Source: a virus. From it: 27,554 nucleotides of DNA. Shown here piece by piece: positions 1 to 7,481 of the stretch. Made by a program: the position numbers and the translations under genes. Under the pieces are notes generated by a model. That model was not told where the DNA came from, searched no databases, and saw only the letters and a program-made list of their open reading frames with translations. Each line of letters begins with the position of its first letter. Positions within the stretch are counted from its first letter, which is position 1. Location of the stretch: the IMG/VR virus record IMGVR_UViG_3300025671_000406, positions 1-27,554 of that record, one strand, 5' to 3'.

Positions 1-561
1 TGGAAATCAATGCAAGCAGATGGTTTCTATAGAGATAAAAACGGTAAAACAATGGTACCTCTTATAATGTTTAAAAGAGATAGTTTTACTAAAAATAATA
101 CTTTAGGTAATAAATTAGACGGTAATAAAGTAAATAATATAGAATATTTTGAAACAGGATATTCTAAACGTAATGTTTATGACAATTTTGGGGTATTAAG
201 AAACCAAAAACCACAAAAAGAATATATCTTAGGCATAATCCCCGATTATTTAGATATTACATATACAATGTCTATTTTTACAGATTATGTAGAACAAGCA
301 AATGAAATTACCGAAGCAGTAGAATTTGCAGCTCGTTCATATTGGGGTGATCCTGAAAGATTTATGTTTAGAGCAGACATACAAACCTTTAATACACCTG
401 TTTTATTAGAAAACGGAAGTGATAGAGCAAATAAAACAACAATGAATGTTTTAGTTAACGGGTATATTATACCAAGTGGTATAAATGCAGCAATGGCAGG
501 ACCTAGTCCAAAGTCTTATGGTATAACTAAAACTATAATTAAAGAATCAATTATTACATAA
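1..561 (+). CDS. Tail-completion/neck-like virion protein (5' partial)
   Basis: The frame is open from base 1 (Trp-Lys-Ser before the first Met at base 10), so the gene begins left of the window; 186 codons and the stop are visible. The middle (roughly residues 80-120) has the pattern IIPDYLDITYTMSIFTDYVE, then a helix and 'SYWGDPERF', followed by an alternating beta-rich end with 'VNGYIIPSGIN'. This resembles the small T4-like proteins that cap or stabilise the head-proximal end of the tail (gp15/gp3-type), in which a 'P-x-M/L-x-F/Y' strand precedes a helix. That link is by general pattern only. Its place upstream of fibre, sheath and tube genes fits a structural role. It could be another conserved virion protein of marine T4-like phages. 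I am confident it is a real gene and only moderately sure of the role. Confidence 0.55.
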   Translation, partial: WKSMQADGFYRDKNGKTMVPLIMFKRDSFTKNNTLGNKLDGNKVNNIEYFETGYSKRNVYDNFGVLRNQKPQKEYILGIIPDYLDITYTMSIFTDYVEQANEITEAVEFAARSYWGDPERFMFRADIQTFNTPVLLENGSDRANKTTMNVLVNGYIIPSGINAAMAGPSPKSYGITKTIIKESIIT

Positions 562-566
562 AATAT

Positions 567-574
567 ATATTTAT
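567..574 (+). promoter_or_regulatory. ATATTTAT element upstream of the first fibre gene
   Basis: An exact ATATTTAT begins 5 bases after the preceding stop and ends 5 bases before the ATG at 580. It is one of the recurrent intergenic copies. The short distance to the start is unusual for a promoter in this set. Confidence 0.3.
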
Positions 575-579
575 TATAG

Positions 580-1203
580 ATGGCAACAATAAGTACAGTA
601 GGAATAGCAAGTGGTAGTTTAATTTACCCTGAACACGTTTTAAGAGCAATAGATGCATTAAATGGTGCTAGTGGCCCCTTTGATTTTGTTCTTTCTGGTT
701 CTTTAACTACCTCTGGAAGTATAAAATTACTTTCAGGAAGTTTACTTCCTAATCAAAACCCCATAGCATATTTAACATATAATACTTCTTCAGGGGATTT
801 AAATTTTTCTACAGGTAGTAATTTAGCAACTACTTCATCTCATGCTTTAAGTATAAAAAGTGGCTTAACAGCTTCATATGCTGATACTGCTACAAGTGCT
901 TCAATTGCAGATGAATTAAGTCAACTTGCAACTGCTAGTTTTGCTGATACTGCTACAAGTGCTTCTATAGCTACAAATGCAGATACTGCTTCAAATATTA
1001 ATAGTTATGGATCTGGTTCACATTCTGGTTCATTCTCAATTACTGGATCTTTATTTGTTACTGCCTCTCATGTATTAAACTTAGCCCCATCTAACCCCTT
1101 ACCTACAGCTGGTATAATACTGGGATCATTTGCAGTAACTGGTTCAGATTTAGCATATTATAACGGAATATCTTGGAAAAAAGTATCTACTGAAGACTTT
1201 TAG
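580..1203 (+). CDS. Short repeat-containing tail fibre-like protein
   Basis: A 207-residue protein rich in Ala, Ser, Thr and Gly. Residues 1-40 (MATISTVGIASGSLIYPEHV, then LRAIDALNGA) match the N-terminus of the collagen-like protein at 3594, so this is probably a shared attachment or assembly module. Residues about 85-135 hold repeats of the 'TASFADTATSASIA' type also found in the larger fibres at 5793, 7482 and 17957. The C-terminal part ends in a 'SDLAYYNGISWKKVS' strand pair typical of phage fibre ends. No enzymatic motif, signal peptide or membrane segment is visible. The role is inferred to be a virion fibre or decoration protein. The start is the only sensible ATG, 18 bases after the previous stop, and has no Shine-Dalgarno sequence. 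Confidence 0.7.
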   Translation: MATISTVGIASGSLIYPEHVLRAIDALNGASGPFDFVLSGSLTTSGSIKLLSGSLLPNQNPIAYLTYNTSSGDLNFSTGSNLATTSSHALSIKSGLTASYADTATSASIADELSQLATASFADTATSASIATNADTASNINSYGSGSHSGSFSITGSLFVTASHVLNLAPSNPLPTAGIILGSFAVTGSDLAYYNGISWKKVSTEDF

Positions 1204-1238
1204 TGGATTTTTATAAAAAGGTTATTATATTATAGGTT

Positions 1239-3551
1239 ATGAAAGTACAAGCTCATACGAGTTTTATAGGAACAACTGGGTATGCTAATCATGCCAAATC
1301 TTTCTTCACAGAATTAGACAAATTAACCCCAGTTAAAATACGAAATTTTACAGTAGGTAAAACTTGGAATGGTCCTAGTCAAACTCCTCATAATAACGAA
1401 CCATATATTACTCCGCAAATGAAAAAAATGCTTCATTTGCAAACTTTGTTTAATAATGATAATTCAAGAGAGGATTATCCTATATATTCATTTCAAAATG
1501 GTTATCAACCTGATATTGATATAGTATTAAATGAACACAATCATCATTATTTTTATGATGATTATAAAGGATATAAAATAGCATATAATGTTTGGGAATC
1601 AACTCGATATTCAGATGAATATTTTAATCAATTATTAAAATTTGATGAATTATGGGTACCAACAGAATGGCAAAAAGAAATATCCATTAAACAAGGATAT
1701 CCAGAAGATAAAATATTTGTTATACCTGAAGGTGTAGATGGAACTATATTTAAACCACCTTCTAGACCTAAAAAACAAGACAAATTTCAATTTGTTATAG
1801 TTGGAAGATGGGATTATAGAAAAGGTATAAAAGAAAGTATTGAGGGTTTTTTAAAATCATTCCCAAACAACTCAGATGTTGAATTATTATTAAATGTAGA
1901 AAATCCCTATCCTGTAGATGGTATGAATTCTACAGAGGAACGTTTAAAATACTATGGGCTAGAAGACGATAGAATAAAAATATTAAAATTTTTAGATAGA
2001 AAACAATATATTTCACTACTTCAAAATACTAATGTTTTAATTTCATGTGCTAGAGCAGAAGGTTGGAATTTACCTTTGATAGAAGCACTTGCTTGTGGTA
2101 CACCATCAATTTACACTAAATGTTCAGGCCAACTTGAATTTACAGAAGGTAAAGGATTAGGAGTAGAAATACTAGGAGAAGAACCTGCTACAAATGGGGC
2201 CGGTTTAACATTTGAACAAAATATACCCGGTAACTTCTACACTCCTGATTTAGATGATTTAGTTAAAAAGATAAAAGATTCATATGAAAATTATAACGAT
2301 TGGAAACAATGGCATTTAAAACGTTCTAAAGAAATACGTCAAGAATTTTCTTGGAAAAATCAAGCAAAAAAAGCATATAAACGTTTACAACAAATTAAAA
2401 TTAAACCTCAACTCCAATTACCCTATGTAGAGGTTAATTTTGTAGATGGTCCTTATGCTTGTTTAAAAAATGCCAATCAAACCTATAAAATAGATTTTAT
2501 AGATCAAGATACAGGTAAAAACGAATATTCAGTAGATTTACAAAATAATCATTGGAGTAAAACCTTTTTTAAATATTTTAAGAATTGGGATATACAAATT
2601 AAAGATCAATTTGATAATATTGTTAATTCCTATAAATACAATGCTGCAGGTAAACGCGTATATATTGCATTTGATTCCAAGTCATTGGGGGATACATTAG
2701 CTTGGTTTCCCTACGCTTTAGAATTTAAAAAGAAACATAATTGTCACGTAATAGTATCAACGTTCTGGGAAAAGTTTTTTAAAAATAAATATCCTGAACT
2801 TGAATTCGTAAAACCTGGTGAAACTGTACCTAATATATACGCTATGTATAAAATAGGATGGTTTTATGAGGATGGAACTGACAAATTAGACGGATTTCAA
2901 CAACCTCAGGATCCTAAATCTATTCCCTTACAACAAACTGCAACTAATATATTAGGGTTAGAATATCAAGAAATTATTCCACGAATGGACTATCAAGTTA
3001 AAGATAGACCCTTTAAGGAAAAATATATTTGTATTTCACCCCATGCTTCTGCGGGAACTAAATACTGGCACCACCCAACAGGATGGCAAACTGTTATAAA
3101 TTATATCAATAATGTTTTAGGATATAAAGTAGTAATGATATCTAAAGAAAAGTATAACAATGCTTGGGAAACAGATAAATTACCATTAAAGAAAAAATTC
3201 GAAAATATTATAGATGCTACAGGTGACCATCCTATAGAAGATATTATCAACATACTCCACCATTCAGAATTATACATTGGGGTATCAAGTGGTTTAGCCT
3301 GGTTATCTTGGGCAATTCAAAAACCTGTAGTAATGATATCAGGATTTAGTGCGGATTGGACTGAATTTACCACAAACATTCAGCGTATTATTAATAAAAA
3401 TGTTTGTAATTCTTGCTTTAATAATTATAAATTAGATGCTGGAGATTGGGATTGGTGCCCTGTACATAAAAATACTCCTAGGCAGTTTGAATGCACTAAA
3501 AAAATCCATCCAGAAACCGTGATAAAAGGTATTATTAACAGCTTTGGTTAA
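1239..3551 (+). CDS. GT4 glycosyltransferase fused to an autotransporter-heptosyltransferase-like (BAHT) glycosyltransferase
   Basis: A 770-residue cytoplasmic enzyme with two glycosyltransferase halves. Residues 1-390 are GT4/GT-B-like: an N-terminal 'HTSFIGTTGYANHAKSF' loop, 'VIVGRWDYRKGI' opening the donor domain near 185, and an E-x7-E pair at E274/E282 in 'AEGWNLPLIEALACGTPS'. Residues about 395-770 follow the bacterial autotransporter strand-loop-strand O-heptosyltransferase (BAHT, TibC-type) pattern: a beta-rich entry with 'NHWSKTFFKYF', 'FDSKSLGDTLAWFPYALEF' near 477, 'ISPHASAGTKYWHH', 'GVSSGLAWLSWA', and four cysteines C723, C726, C740 and C752 spaced like the iron-binding cysteines of TibC. 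Known BAHT enzymes transfer ADP-heptose-derived heptose to Ser in repeat-rich adhesins. Here the gene lies between two Ser/Thr-rich fibre genes, so those are the natural candidate acceptors; this is inference. The donor may differ in the phage. The second half is the firmer assignment. Confidence 0.85.
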   Translation: MKVQAHTSFIGTTGYANHAKSFFTELDKLTPVKIRNFTVGKTWNGPSQTPHNNEPYITPQMKKMLHLQTLFNNDNSREDYPIYSFQNGYQPDIDIVLNEHNHHYFYDDYKGYKIAYNVWESTRYSDEYFNQLLKFDELWVPTEWQKEISIKQGYPEDKIFVIPEGVDGTIFKPPSRPKKQDKFQFVIVGRWDYRKGIKESIEGFLKSFPNNSDVELLLNVENPYPVDGMNSTEERLKYYGLEDDRIKILKFLDRKQYISLLQNTNVLISCARAEGWNLPLIEALACGTPSIYTKCSGQLEFTEGKGLGVEILGEEPATNGAGLTFEQNIPGNFYTPDLDDLVKKIKDSYENYNDWKQWHLKRSKEIRQEFSWKNQAKKAYKRLQQIKIKPQLQLPYVEVNFVDGPYACLKNANQTYKIDFIDQDTGKNEYSVDLQNNHWSKTFFKYFKNWDIQIKDQFDNIVNSYKYNAAGKRVYIAFDSKSLGDTLAWFPYALEFKKKHNCHVIVSTFWEKFFKNKYPELEFVKPGETVPNIYAMYKIGWFYEDGTDKLDGFQQPQDPKSIPLQQTATNILGLEYQEIIPRMDYQVKDRPFKEKYICISPHASAGTKYWHHPTGWQTVINYINNVLGYKVVMISKEKYNNAWETDKLPLKKKFENIIDATGDHPIEDIINILHHSELYIGVSSGLAWLSWAIQKPVVMISGFSADWTEFTTNIQRIINKNVCNSCFNNYKLDAGDWDWCPVHKNTPRQFECTKKIHPETVIKGIINSFG

Positions 3552-3558
3552 TATTTAT
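3551..3558 (+). promoter_or_regulatory. ATATTTAT element upstream of the collagen-like gene
   Basis: Exact ATATTTAT sharing its first base with the glycosyltransferase stop codon and ending 35 bases before the ATG at 3594. A second AT-rich element (ATAAATA) lies within 12 bases of that start. Confidence 0.35.
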
Positions 3559-3593
3559 TGGAGAATAATTCTAGATAATTCAATAAATAGTAA

Positions 3594-5369
3594 ATGGCTG
3601 ATACAATTAGTACCTCGGGGATAGCTAGCGGTAGTATAATACGCGCTGATCATGTGTTAAGAATCACTGATGCCCTTTCTGCACAATCTACAAATGATAT
3701 ATATATTACAGGTTCTGTAGGAATTACAGGTAGTTTAAATCTTGATCCCGCTTCAACTCCCCAAACTGGATCTGGGTTTGAATGGATGCTTAGTTTTGAT
3801 ACAGGTAGTGGCCAAGTAGTATACTCACGCAGAAATTCAACATCAGGTACTTCAGGTACCTCAGGCTCAAGTGGTACTTCAGGTACTTCTGGTTCTTCGG
3901 GTACATCAGGTTCATCAGGTACTTCAGGTACTTCTGGTTCATCAGGTACTTCAGGATCAAGTGGTACATCTGGTAGTTCAGGTACTTCTGGCTCATCTGG
4001 TTCATCTGGTACATCTGGAACTAGTGGAGAAAAAGGAGGAGTTGAATATAATTTTGATACAAATACAGCTGATACTGATCCAGGTGCTGGTAAAATAGCT
4101 TACGATAATTCTACTATAGGATCAGTTACTAACATTTACATAGATAATACAGATCAAAGAGGTACAGATTTAACTGCTTGGTTTTCAACTTGGGACGATT
4201 CAAATAATGTCACAAATAAAGGAACTATAAGTCTTATAAGTAGAGACACAGGTAGTGTAGTAAATTTATTTACTGTTACAGGAGCTGCGACTGCTGCTTC
4301 TGGATATTACAAAATACCCGTTTCTTATGTAGCTGGAGCTTTAGCAGCAAATAACGCTCCTTTATCACTTGAATTTTCTAGAACAAGTGATGTAGGTACA
4401 TCTGGTACTTCAGGTTCTTCAGGCACATCCGGTTCTTCAGGTTCAAGTGGAACTTCAGGTTCAAGTGGAACTTCAGGTTCTTCTGGTACAGACGGTACTT
4501 CTGGTACAAACGGTACCTCTGGTTCATCTGGTACTTCTGGTTCATCAGGATCATCAGGTACTTCTGGAAGTTCAGGCACATCCGGTACTAGTGGTATAAA
4601 AGGAGGAATTGAATACAATTTTGATGATCAAACAGGACAAGCAGATCCAGGACCAGGTGTTATAAGATATGATAGTGCTACTATTGGTTCTGTAAATAAT
4701 TTATATATAGATAATTTAGATCAAACAGGAACAGATCAAACTGCATGGTTTGCTACTTGGGATGATTCAACTAATGATGTAGATAAAGGACAAGTTATTA
4801 TTTCAAATGCAGATAATACTCCTATAGCTAACGTATTTACAGTTACAGCTTCCGTCATAGCCGAATCAGGATATTATAGAATACCTGTAGATAATCTTAC
4901 AGGAACTTTACCTACTAGTGGATCTAAATTAGTATTAGCTTTCTCTAGGGCTGGAAATAATGGTACCTCAGGTACTTCTGGTGCTGTGACTCTTAAAGGT
5001 GGGACTACTGGATCTGTATTACTAAATACAGGAAATGTTTCAGCATATAGTGGTAGTGAAGGGTTTACATATGACACTTCAAATGACCAATTAACTATAT
5101 CATCCTCAGCAGATGTAACAGGATCATTAAACATAACAGGTTCAGTAATAATAACAGGATCTTTATTTGGTATAACACATAGAGAATCACTTGCAGGATC
5201 TTCAACATATAATATTGATCATAATTTAAATGAAGAATTTCCTATAGTACAAGTATATAGTGCTTCAAAAGAGCAAGTTATCCCAAGTTCAGTAAAATCA
5301 ACTTCTGTAAATCAAATCCAACTAGAATTTGTTGGTAATTTTACTGGAAGTGTAGTAATAATAAAATAA
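3594..5369 (+). CDS. Collagen-like Gly-Thr-Ser repeat fibre protein
   Basis: A 591-residue modular fibre. Residues 1-45 share the 'ADTISTSGIASGSIIRADHV' N-terminus with the protein at 580. Two Gly-X-Y blocks (about residues 84-144 and 268-333) consist almost only of GTS and GSS triplets. Each is followed by a copy of one globular module of about 120 residues: it begins 'KGGVEYNFD' or 'KGGIEYNFD', contains 'TAWFSTWDDS' or 'TAWFATWDDS', and ends 'LEFSR' or 'LAFSR'. The C-terminus has a 'YNIDHNLNEEFPIVQVYSAS' module related to four modules in the 1512-residue fibre. The Gly-X-Y pattern suggests a trimeric collagen-like rod. The repeats contain no proline, so they are poor prolyl hydroxylase substrates but dense in Ser/Thr for O-glycosylation, and the heptosyltransferase-like gene ends 42 bases upstream. 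No catalytic motif is seen. Confidence 0.8.
   Translation: MADTISTSGIASGSIIRADHVLRITDALSAQSTNDIYITGSVGITGSLNLDPASTPQTGSGFEWMLSFDTGSGQVVYSRRNSTSGTSGTSGSSGTSGTSGSSGTSGSSGTSGTSGSSGTSGSSGTSGSSGTSGSSGSSGTSGTSGEKGGVEYNFDTNTADTDPGAGKIAYDNSTIGSVTNIYIDNTDQRGTDLTAWFSTWDDSNNVTNKGTISLISRDTGSVVNLFTVTGAATAASGYYKIPVSYVAGALAANNAPLSLEFSRTSDVGTSGTSGSSGTSGSSGSSGTSGSSGTSGSSGTDGTSGTNGTSGSSGTSGSSGSSGTSGSSGTSGTSGIKGGIEYNFDDQTGQADPGPGVIRYDSATIGSVNNLYIDNLDQTGTDQTAWFATWDDSTNDVDKGQVIISNADNTPIANVFTVTASVIAESGYYRIPVDNLTGTLPTSGSKLVLAFSRAGNNGTSGTSGAVTLKGGTTGSVLLNTGNVSAYSGSEGFTYDTSNDQLTISSSADVTGSLNITGSVIITGSLFGITHRESLAGSSTYNIDHNLNEEFPIVQVYSASKEQVIPSSVKSTSVNQIQLEFVGNFTGSVVIIK
3843..4026 (+). repeat. Collagen-like Gly-Thr-Ser/Gly-Ser-Ser coding repeat, block 1
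   Basis: A degenerate 9-base coding period gives uninterrupted Gly-X-Y triplets with Thr or Ser at X and Ser at Y. Synonymous codons vary (tca, tct, agt; ggt, gga, ggc), so the repeat is maintained at protein level. Confidence 0.85.
4395..4592 (+). repeat. Collagen-like Gly-X-Y coding repeat, block 2
   Basis: Second run of mostly GTS/GSS triplets, with a GTDGTSGTNG variant in the middle. It and the following module repeat the architecture of block 1 and its module. Confidence 0.85.
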
Positions 5370-5372
5370 TAG

Positions 5373-5750
5373 ATGGCTAAGAATGTTAGAATAGTACCTG
5401 CATCTGGTTCTATTTATTTTACAGCAGATGGGTATGATATTACAGGTTCACTTAGATTACAAACAGTTGGAGATACAGAAGACCTCCAATTTATAGATGG
5501 TAATACAAATGAATCTATAATATTAATACATAAAGATGCTGCTAGAGTAGGTATAGGAATAACATCAGCATCAGCCAAATTAGAGATTTCTTCATCAATA
5601 AATGAAGACCCTTTACGTGTTGGAACACCTAGTGGTAGTATAAAAATAAATAACGAAGGTGTTTTGCAATTAACTGAATATCAAGGTTCAGCAACTCCTA
5701 TAGGAGGAGGACTAATTTATAGCGCCTCTAGCCTTTTTGTAGGAAATTAA
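5373..5750 (+). CDS. Small fibre-like virion protein
   Basis: A 125-residue protein beginning three bases after the stop of the collagen-like gene. 'SGSIYFTADGYDITGSLRLQ' and 'AARVGIGITSASAKLEISSS' are beta-strand repeats of the kind found in phage fibre shafts (the 'VGIGTTSPSAKLEV' pattern of tail-spike and fibre proteins). The C-terminus reads 'GGLIYSASSLFVGN'. It has no enzymatic motif. It is probably a fibre tip or accessory protein co-transcribed with the collagen-like gene. Its size suggests a separate subunit, since the upstream frame ends cleanly and a new ATG follows at once. The function is inferred from context and composition. Confidence 0.6.
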   Translation: MAKNVRIVPASGSIYFTADGYDITGSLRLQTVGDTEDLQFIDGNTNESIILIHKDAARVGIGITSASAKLEISSSINEDPLRVGTPSGSIKINNEGVLQLTEYQGSATPIGGGLIYSASSLFVGN

Positions 5751-5758
5751 ATATTTAT
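5751..5758 (+). promoter_or_regulatory. ATATTTAT element upstream of the 400-residue fibre gene
   Basis: Exact ATATTTAT starting on the base after the preceding stop codon, 34 bases before the ATG at 5793. The rest of the leader is very A-rich. Confidence 0.4.
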
Positions 5759-5792
5759 CAGTATAACCCAAAATTAAAAAAAACATTATATA

Positions 5793-6995
5793 ATGGCAAG
5801 TTGGAAAAAAGTCATAGTATCGGGATCATCAGCTAATTTAGCTGACTTACAAGTTGATTCCCTCTCATCAGGTCTGGTTACTGGAAATTCAGGCAATTTA
5901 ACAACAACCGCAGTAAACGGTACAGGAAATATAGTAGCTACTACAGCCGCGGATGGTGTATCAATGAGTGGTTCCTTTAGTGGATCTTTTCAAGGTACAA
6001 TTGACGCTGATATTGCTTCTGCTTCTATAGCTGCTACAGCTGATACAGCTTCTGTAGCTTTAAGAGCAAATGCATTATCACCCTTAGCAACGGCATCATT
6101 TGCTTTAGTAGCAGGTACTGCTCGTAATGCTGATTCAGCTTCTGTAGCTGCAAGAGCAACCACACTATCTTCTGATGCAACAGCATCATTTGCCGATTTA
6201 GCTTCAGATGCTAGAACAGCCGATAGTGCTTCAGTAGCCGCTAGAGCAACTACACTATCTTCTGATGCAACAGCATCATTTGCTGATAGAGCTACAAGTG
6301 CTTCAATTGCAGACGAAATTTCACAACTTGCAACAGCTTCTTTTGCTGATAGTGCTACAACAGCTTCCCATGCCTTAGGTGGTGCTGGTTCATTTAGTGG
6401 TTCATTCCAAGGTGACGGTTCAGGATTGACAGGACTACCAGGAACCCTAACAGTAGATGGTGATACAGGAACACAAGATGTAGATTTAATTAATGATGAT
6501 CTACAAATACTTGGTACATCAGAGGAAATTGTAACAGCTGTAACAAAAGTAGGTAATGATGTTAAAGTAACATTAAGTTTACCAGATGACGTTACAATTG
6601 GAAATGATTTAACAGTTACTAATAATGCAACAATTGCTGGAGATTTAACAGTAGGTGGATCAATAGTTAGTGCTTCTTCATTAGCAGTTGAAGATCAATT
6701 TATTATCCTAGCATCAGGTTCAAATGGCCCAATTGATGGTGGTATTATTATTAACCAAGTTGATGATGATCCAGATGGTAAAGGTGTTGCCTTAGCATAT
6801 GATTCAAGTGCAAATAGATGGGCATTACAAACAGGTTTAAATGATACAGCCTCTGTAATTACACCAGATGCACATTTAGGTGTTATTCAAGAAGCAGCAG
6901 GTACCCCTAGTTCCGATCCAGTATATGGTGGAACTGCCGGTAAAGGTACTATTTATGTAAATACCTCTAATGACGAAATTTATATTTATTCTTAA
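5793..6995 (+). CDS. Tail fibre protein with Ala/Ser/Thr solenoid-like repeats
   Basis: A 400-residue fibre. It starts 'MASWKKVIVSGSSANLADLQ', close to 'MPNWKKLIVSGSDASLNSLE' of the 1512-residue fibre, which suggests the same assembly or attachment site. Residues about 50-195 carry 'GSFSGSFQG' and repeats of the 'ADSASVAARATTLSSDATASF' type. The C-terminal half (about 230-400) is a beta-rich region with 'DVTIGNDLTVTNNATIAGDL', a hexapeptide-like pattern of a triple-stranded beta fibre shaft, then 'DQFIILASGSNG' and a terminal 'GTIYVNTSNDEIYIYS'. These are hallmarks of trimeric phage fibres. No intramolecular chaperone or enzymatic domain is evident. The protein is very likely a virion component; its exact position in the particle is unknown. 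Confidence 0.75.
   Translation: MASWKKVIVSGSSANLADLQVDSLSSGLVTGNSGNLTTTAVNGTGNIVATTAADGVSMSGSFSGSFQGTIDADIASASIAATADTASVALRANALSPLATASFALVAGTARNADSASVAARATTLSSDATASFADLASDARTADSASVAARATTLSSDATASFADRATSASIADEISQLATASFADSATTASHALGGAGSFSGSFQGDGSGLTGLPGTLTVDGDTGTQDVDLINDDLQILGTSEEIVTAVTKVGNDVKVTLSLPDDVTIGNDLTVTNNATIAGDLTVGGSIVSASSLAVEDQFIILASGSNGPIDGGIIINQVDDDPDGKGVALAYDSSANRWALQTGLNDTASVITPDAHLGVIQEAAGTPSSDPVYGGTAGKGTIYVNTSNDEIYIYS
6001..6370 (+). repeat. Ala/Ser/Thr-rich fibre repeat array
   Basis: Two to three near-identical copies of a unit encoding 'ADSASVAARATTLSSDATASFAD', with shorter 'TASFADSATTASHA' units. The same units recur in the fibres at 7482 and 17957. Confidence 0.7.
6982..6989 (+). 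promoter_or_regulatory. ATATTTAT element upstream of a small conserved gene
   Basis: Exact ATATTTAT inside the last codons of the fibre gene, 25 bases before the ATG at 7015. This matches the 24-25 base spacing seen before the sheath, baseplate and 17957 genes. Confidence 0.4.
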
Positions 6996-7014
6996 TAAAT
7001 ACTTTAAAAGGTTA

Positions 7015-7227
7015 ATGGGTTTAATTGATAAAATAAATAAAAGTGAAGCTGCCCAAAAGGCAGCTTCTACTAATTCCTCTAAAGAAGATCTTCCTTTAAG
7101 TAAAGAAGAACTAAAGTATCTCCTTTCTTTAATTAAGAATTCTAACTTTCCTGGGAAAGATGTAGAAATAATTTATAACCTTACTTGGAAACTTCAACAA
7201 GCTTATTTATATTTAGATAAAGACTAA
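7015..7227 (+). CDS. Small charged protein of unknown function
   Basis: A 70-residue protein. A longer reading would start at 6970 inside the fibre gene. I chose the ATG at 7015 because it follows the fibre stop, avoids a 26-base overlap, and begins a sensible sequence (MGLIDKINKSEAAQKAAS). After a Ser-rich stretch comes 'LPLSKEELKYLLSLIKNSNF' and a predicted helix ending 'LTWKLQQAYLYLDKD'. The composition suggests a small helical cytoplasmic or assembly protein. It is not recognised as a named family. It is followed 10 bases later by a second small helical protein with a similar 'LTFNEIKFILNSL' core. Together they may be accessory or chaperone-like proteins for the large downstream fibre, but that is speculation from position. 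Confidence 0.6.
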   Translation: MGLIDKINKSEAAQKAASTNSSKEDLPLSKEELKYLLSLIKNSNFPGKDVEIIYNLTWKLQQAYLYLDKD

Positions 7228-7237
7228 TTTATTTAAT

Positions 7238-7405
7238 ATGGAAAAGTATACTTTAAGAAATCTTACATTTAATGAAATTAAATTTATTTTAAATTCTCTA
7301 TATGGGGTTACAATCAAGGGTACAGAAGCTAGAAGTTATGTATCTTTAATTGATAATATAGAAAAACAAGCTAGTAAAATAGAAAATCCTCCTTCAGCTT
7401 CTTAA
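7238..7405 (+). CDS. Very small helical protein of unknown function
   Basis: An uninterrupted 55-codon frame from ATG 7238 to TAA 7403-7405, in the gap between the 70-residue gene and the long fibre. It begins MEKYTLRNLTFNEIKFILNS, continues with 'GTEARSYVSLIDNIEKQASK', and ends 'NPPSAS'. The alternating hydrophobic/charged pattern looks like two short helices. Its 'F-N-E-I-K-F-I-L-N-S-L' core parallels 'S-K-E-E-L-K-Y-L-L-S-L' in the preceding small protein, so the two may be diverged paralogues. The gap is otherwise unexplained, and the frame has the same codon flavour and start context as its neighbours. It is probably real; the function is unknown. Confidence 0.6.
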   Translation: MEKYTLRNLTFNEIKFILNSLYGVTIKGTEARSYVSLIDNIEKQASKIENPPSAS

Positions 7406-7406
7406 A

Positions 7407-7414
7407 ATATTTAT
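7407..7414 (+). promoter_or_regulatory. ATATTTAT element and TATATTTG box before the long fibre
   Basis: Exact ATATTTAT begins one base after the preceding stop. The overlapping TATATTTG (7412-7419) matches the Bacteroidota -7 consensus TAnnTTTG, but I see no TTG-type -33 box at the right distance. Confidence 0.4.
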
Positions 7415-7427
7415 ATTTGATATTATT

Positions 7428-7460
7428 GGCCCTTTAAGGGAAGTGGGCAGGCAATCCTGT
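7428..7460 (+). other. Structured leader of the 1512-residue fibre mRNA
   Basis: The leader is locally richer in G and C than its surroundings. It can form a CCCT/AGGG hairpin (7430-7440), followed by CAGG-CAAT-CCTG (7448-7459). It lies between the putative promoter and the ATG at 7482. There is no U-run, so it does not look like a terminator. It could be a 5' leader that controls translation or stabilises the mRNA. The stems are short and need a covariation test. Confidence 0.35.
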
Positions 7461-7481
7461 AACCAACCATGATAAAAAATT

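Noticed and set aside
3843-4592. Repeats that might be taken for a CRISPR array
   Set aside because: The period is about 9 bases, degenerate, in frame and coding for Gly-X-Y; there are no spacers.
4325-4618. Minus-strand open frame of Val-Pro-Glu repeats opposite the collagen-like block
   Set aside because: It is the antisense of the Gly-Thr-Ser codons; the repeat bias keeps stop codons out. All convincing genes are on the plus strand and it has no start context of its own.
3594-5369. Collagen-like repeats as the main hydroxylase substrate
   Set aside because: The Gly-X-Y blocks hold Thr and Ser, with no proline, so the Pro-Thr-Pro protein is the better candidate.
6970-7014. Upstream ATG for the 70-residue gene, giving an 85-residue protein
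   Set aside because: It would overlap the end of the fibre gene by 26 bases and adds an atypical Phe/Ile-rich stretch that is just fibre codons in another frame; the ATG at 7015 is the better start.
7469-7481. ATG at 7469 as an alternative start for the long fibre
   Set aside because: It is out of frame with the fibre; the ATG at 7482 yields the 'PNWKKLIVSGS' N-terminus conserved with the fibre at 5793.
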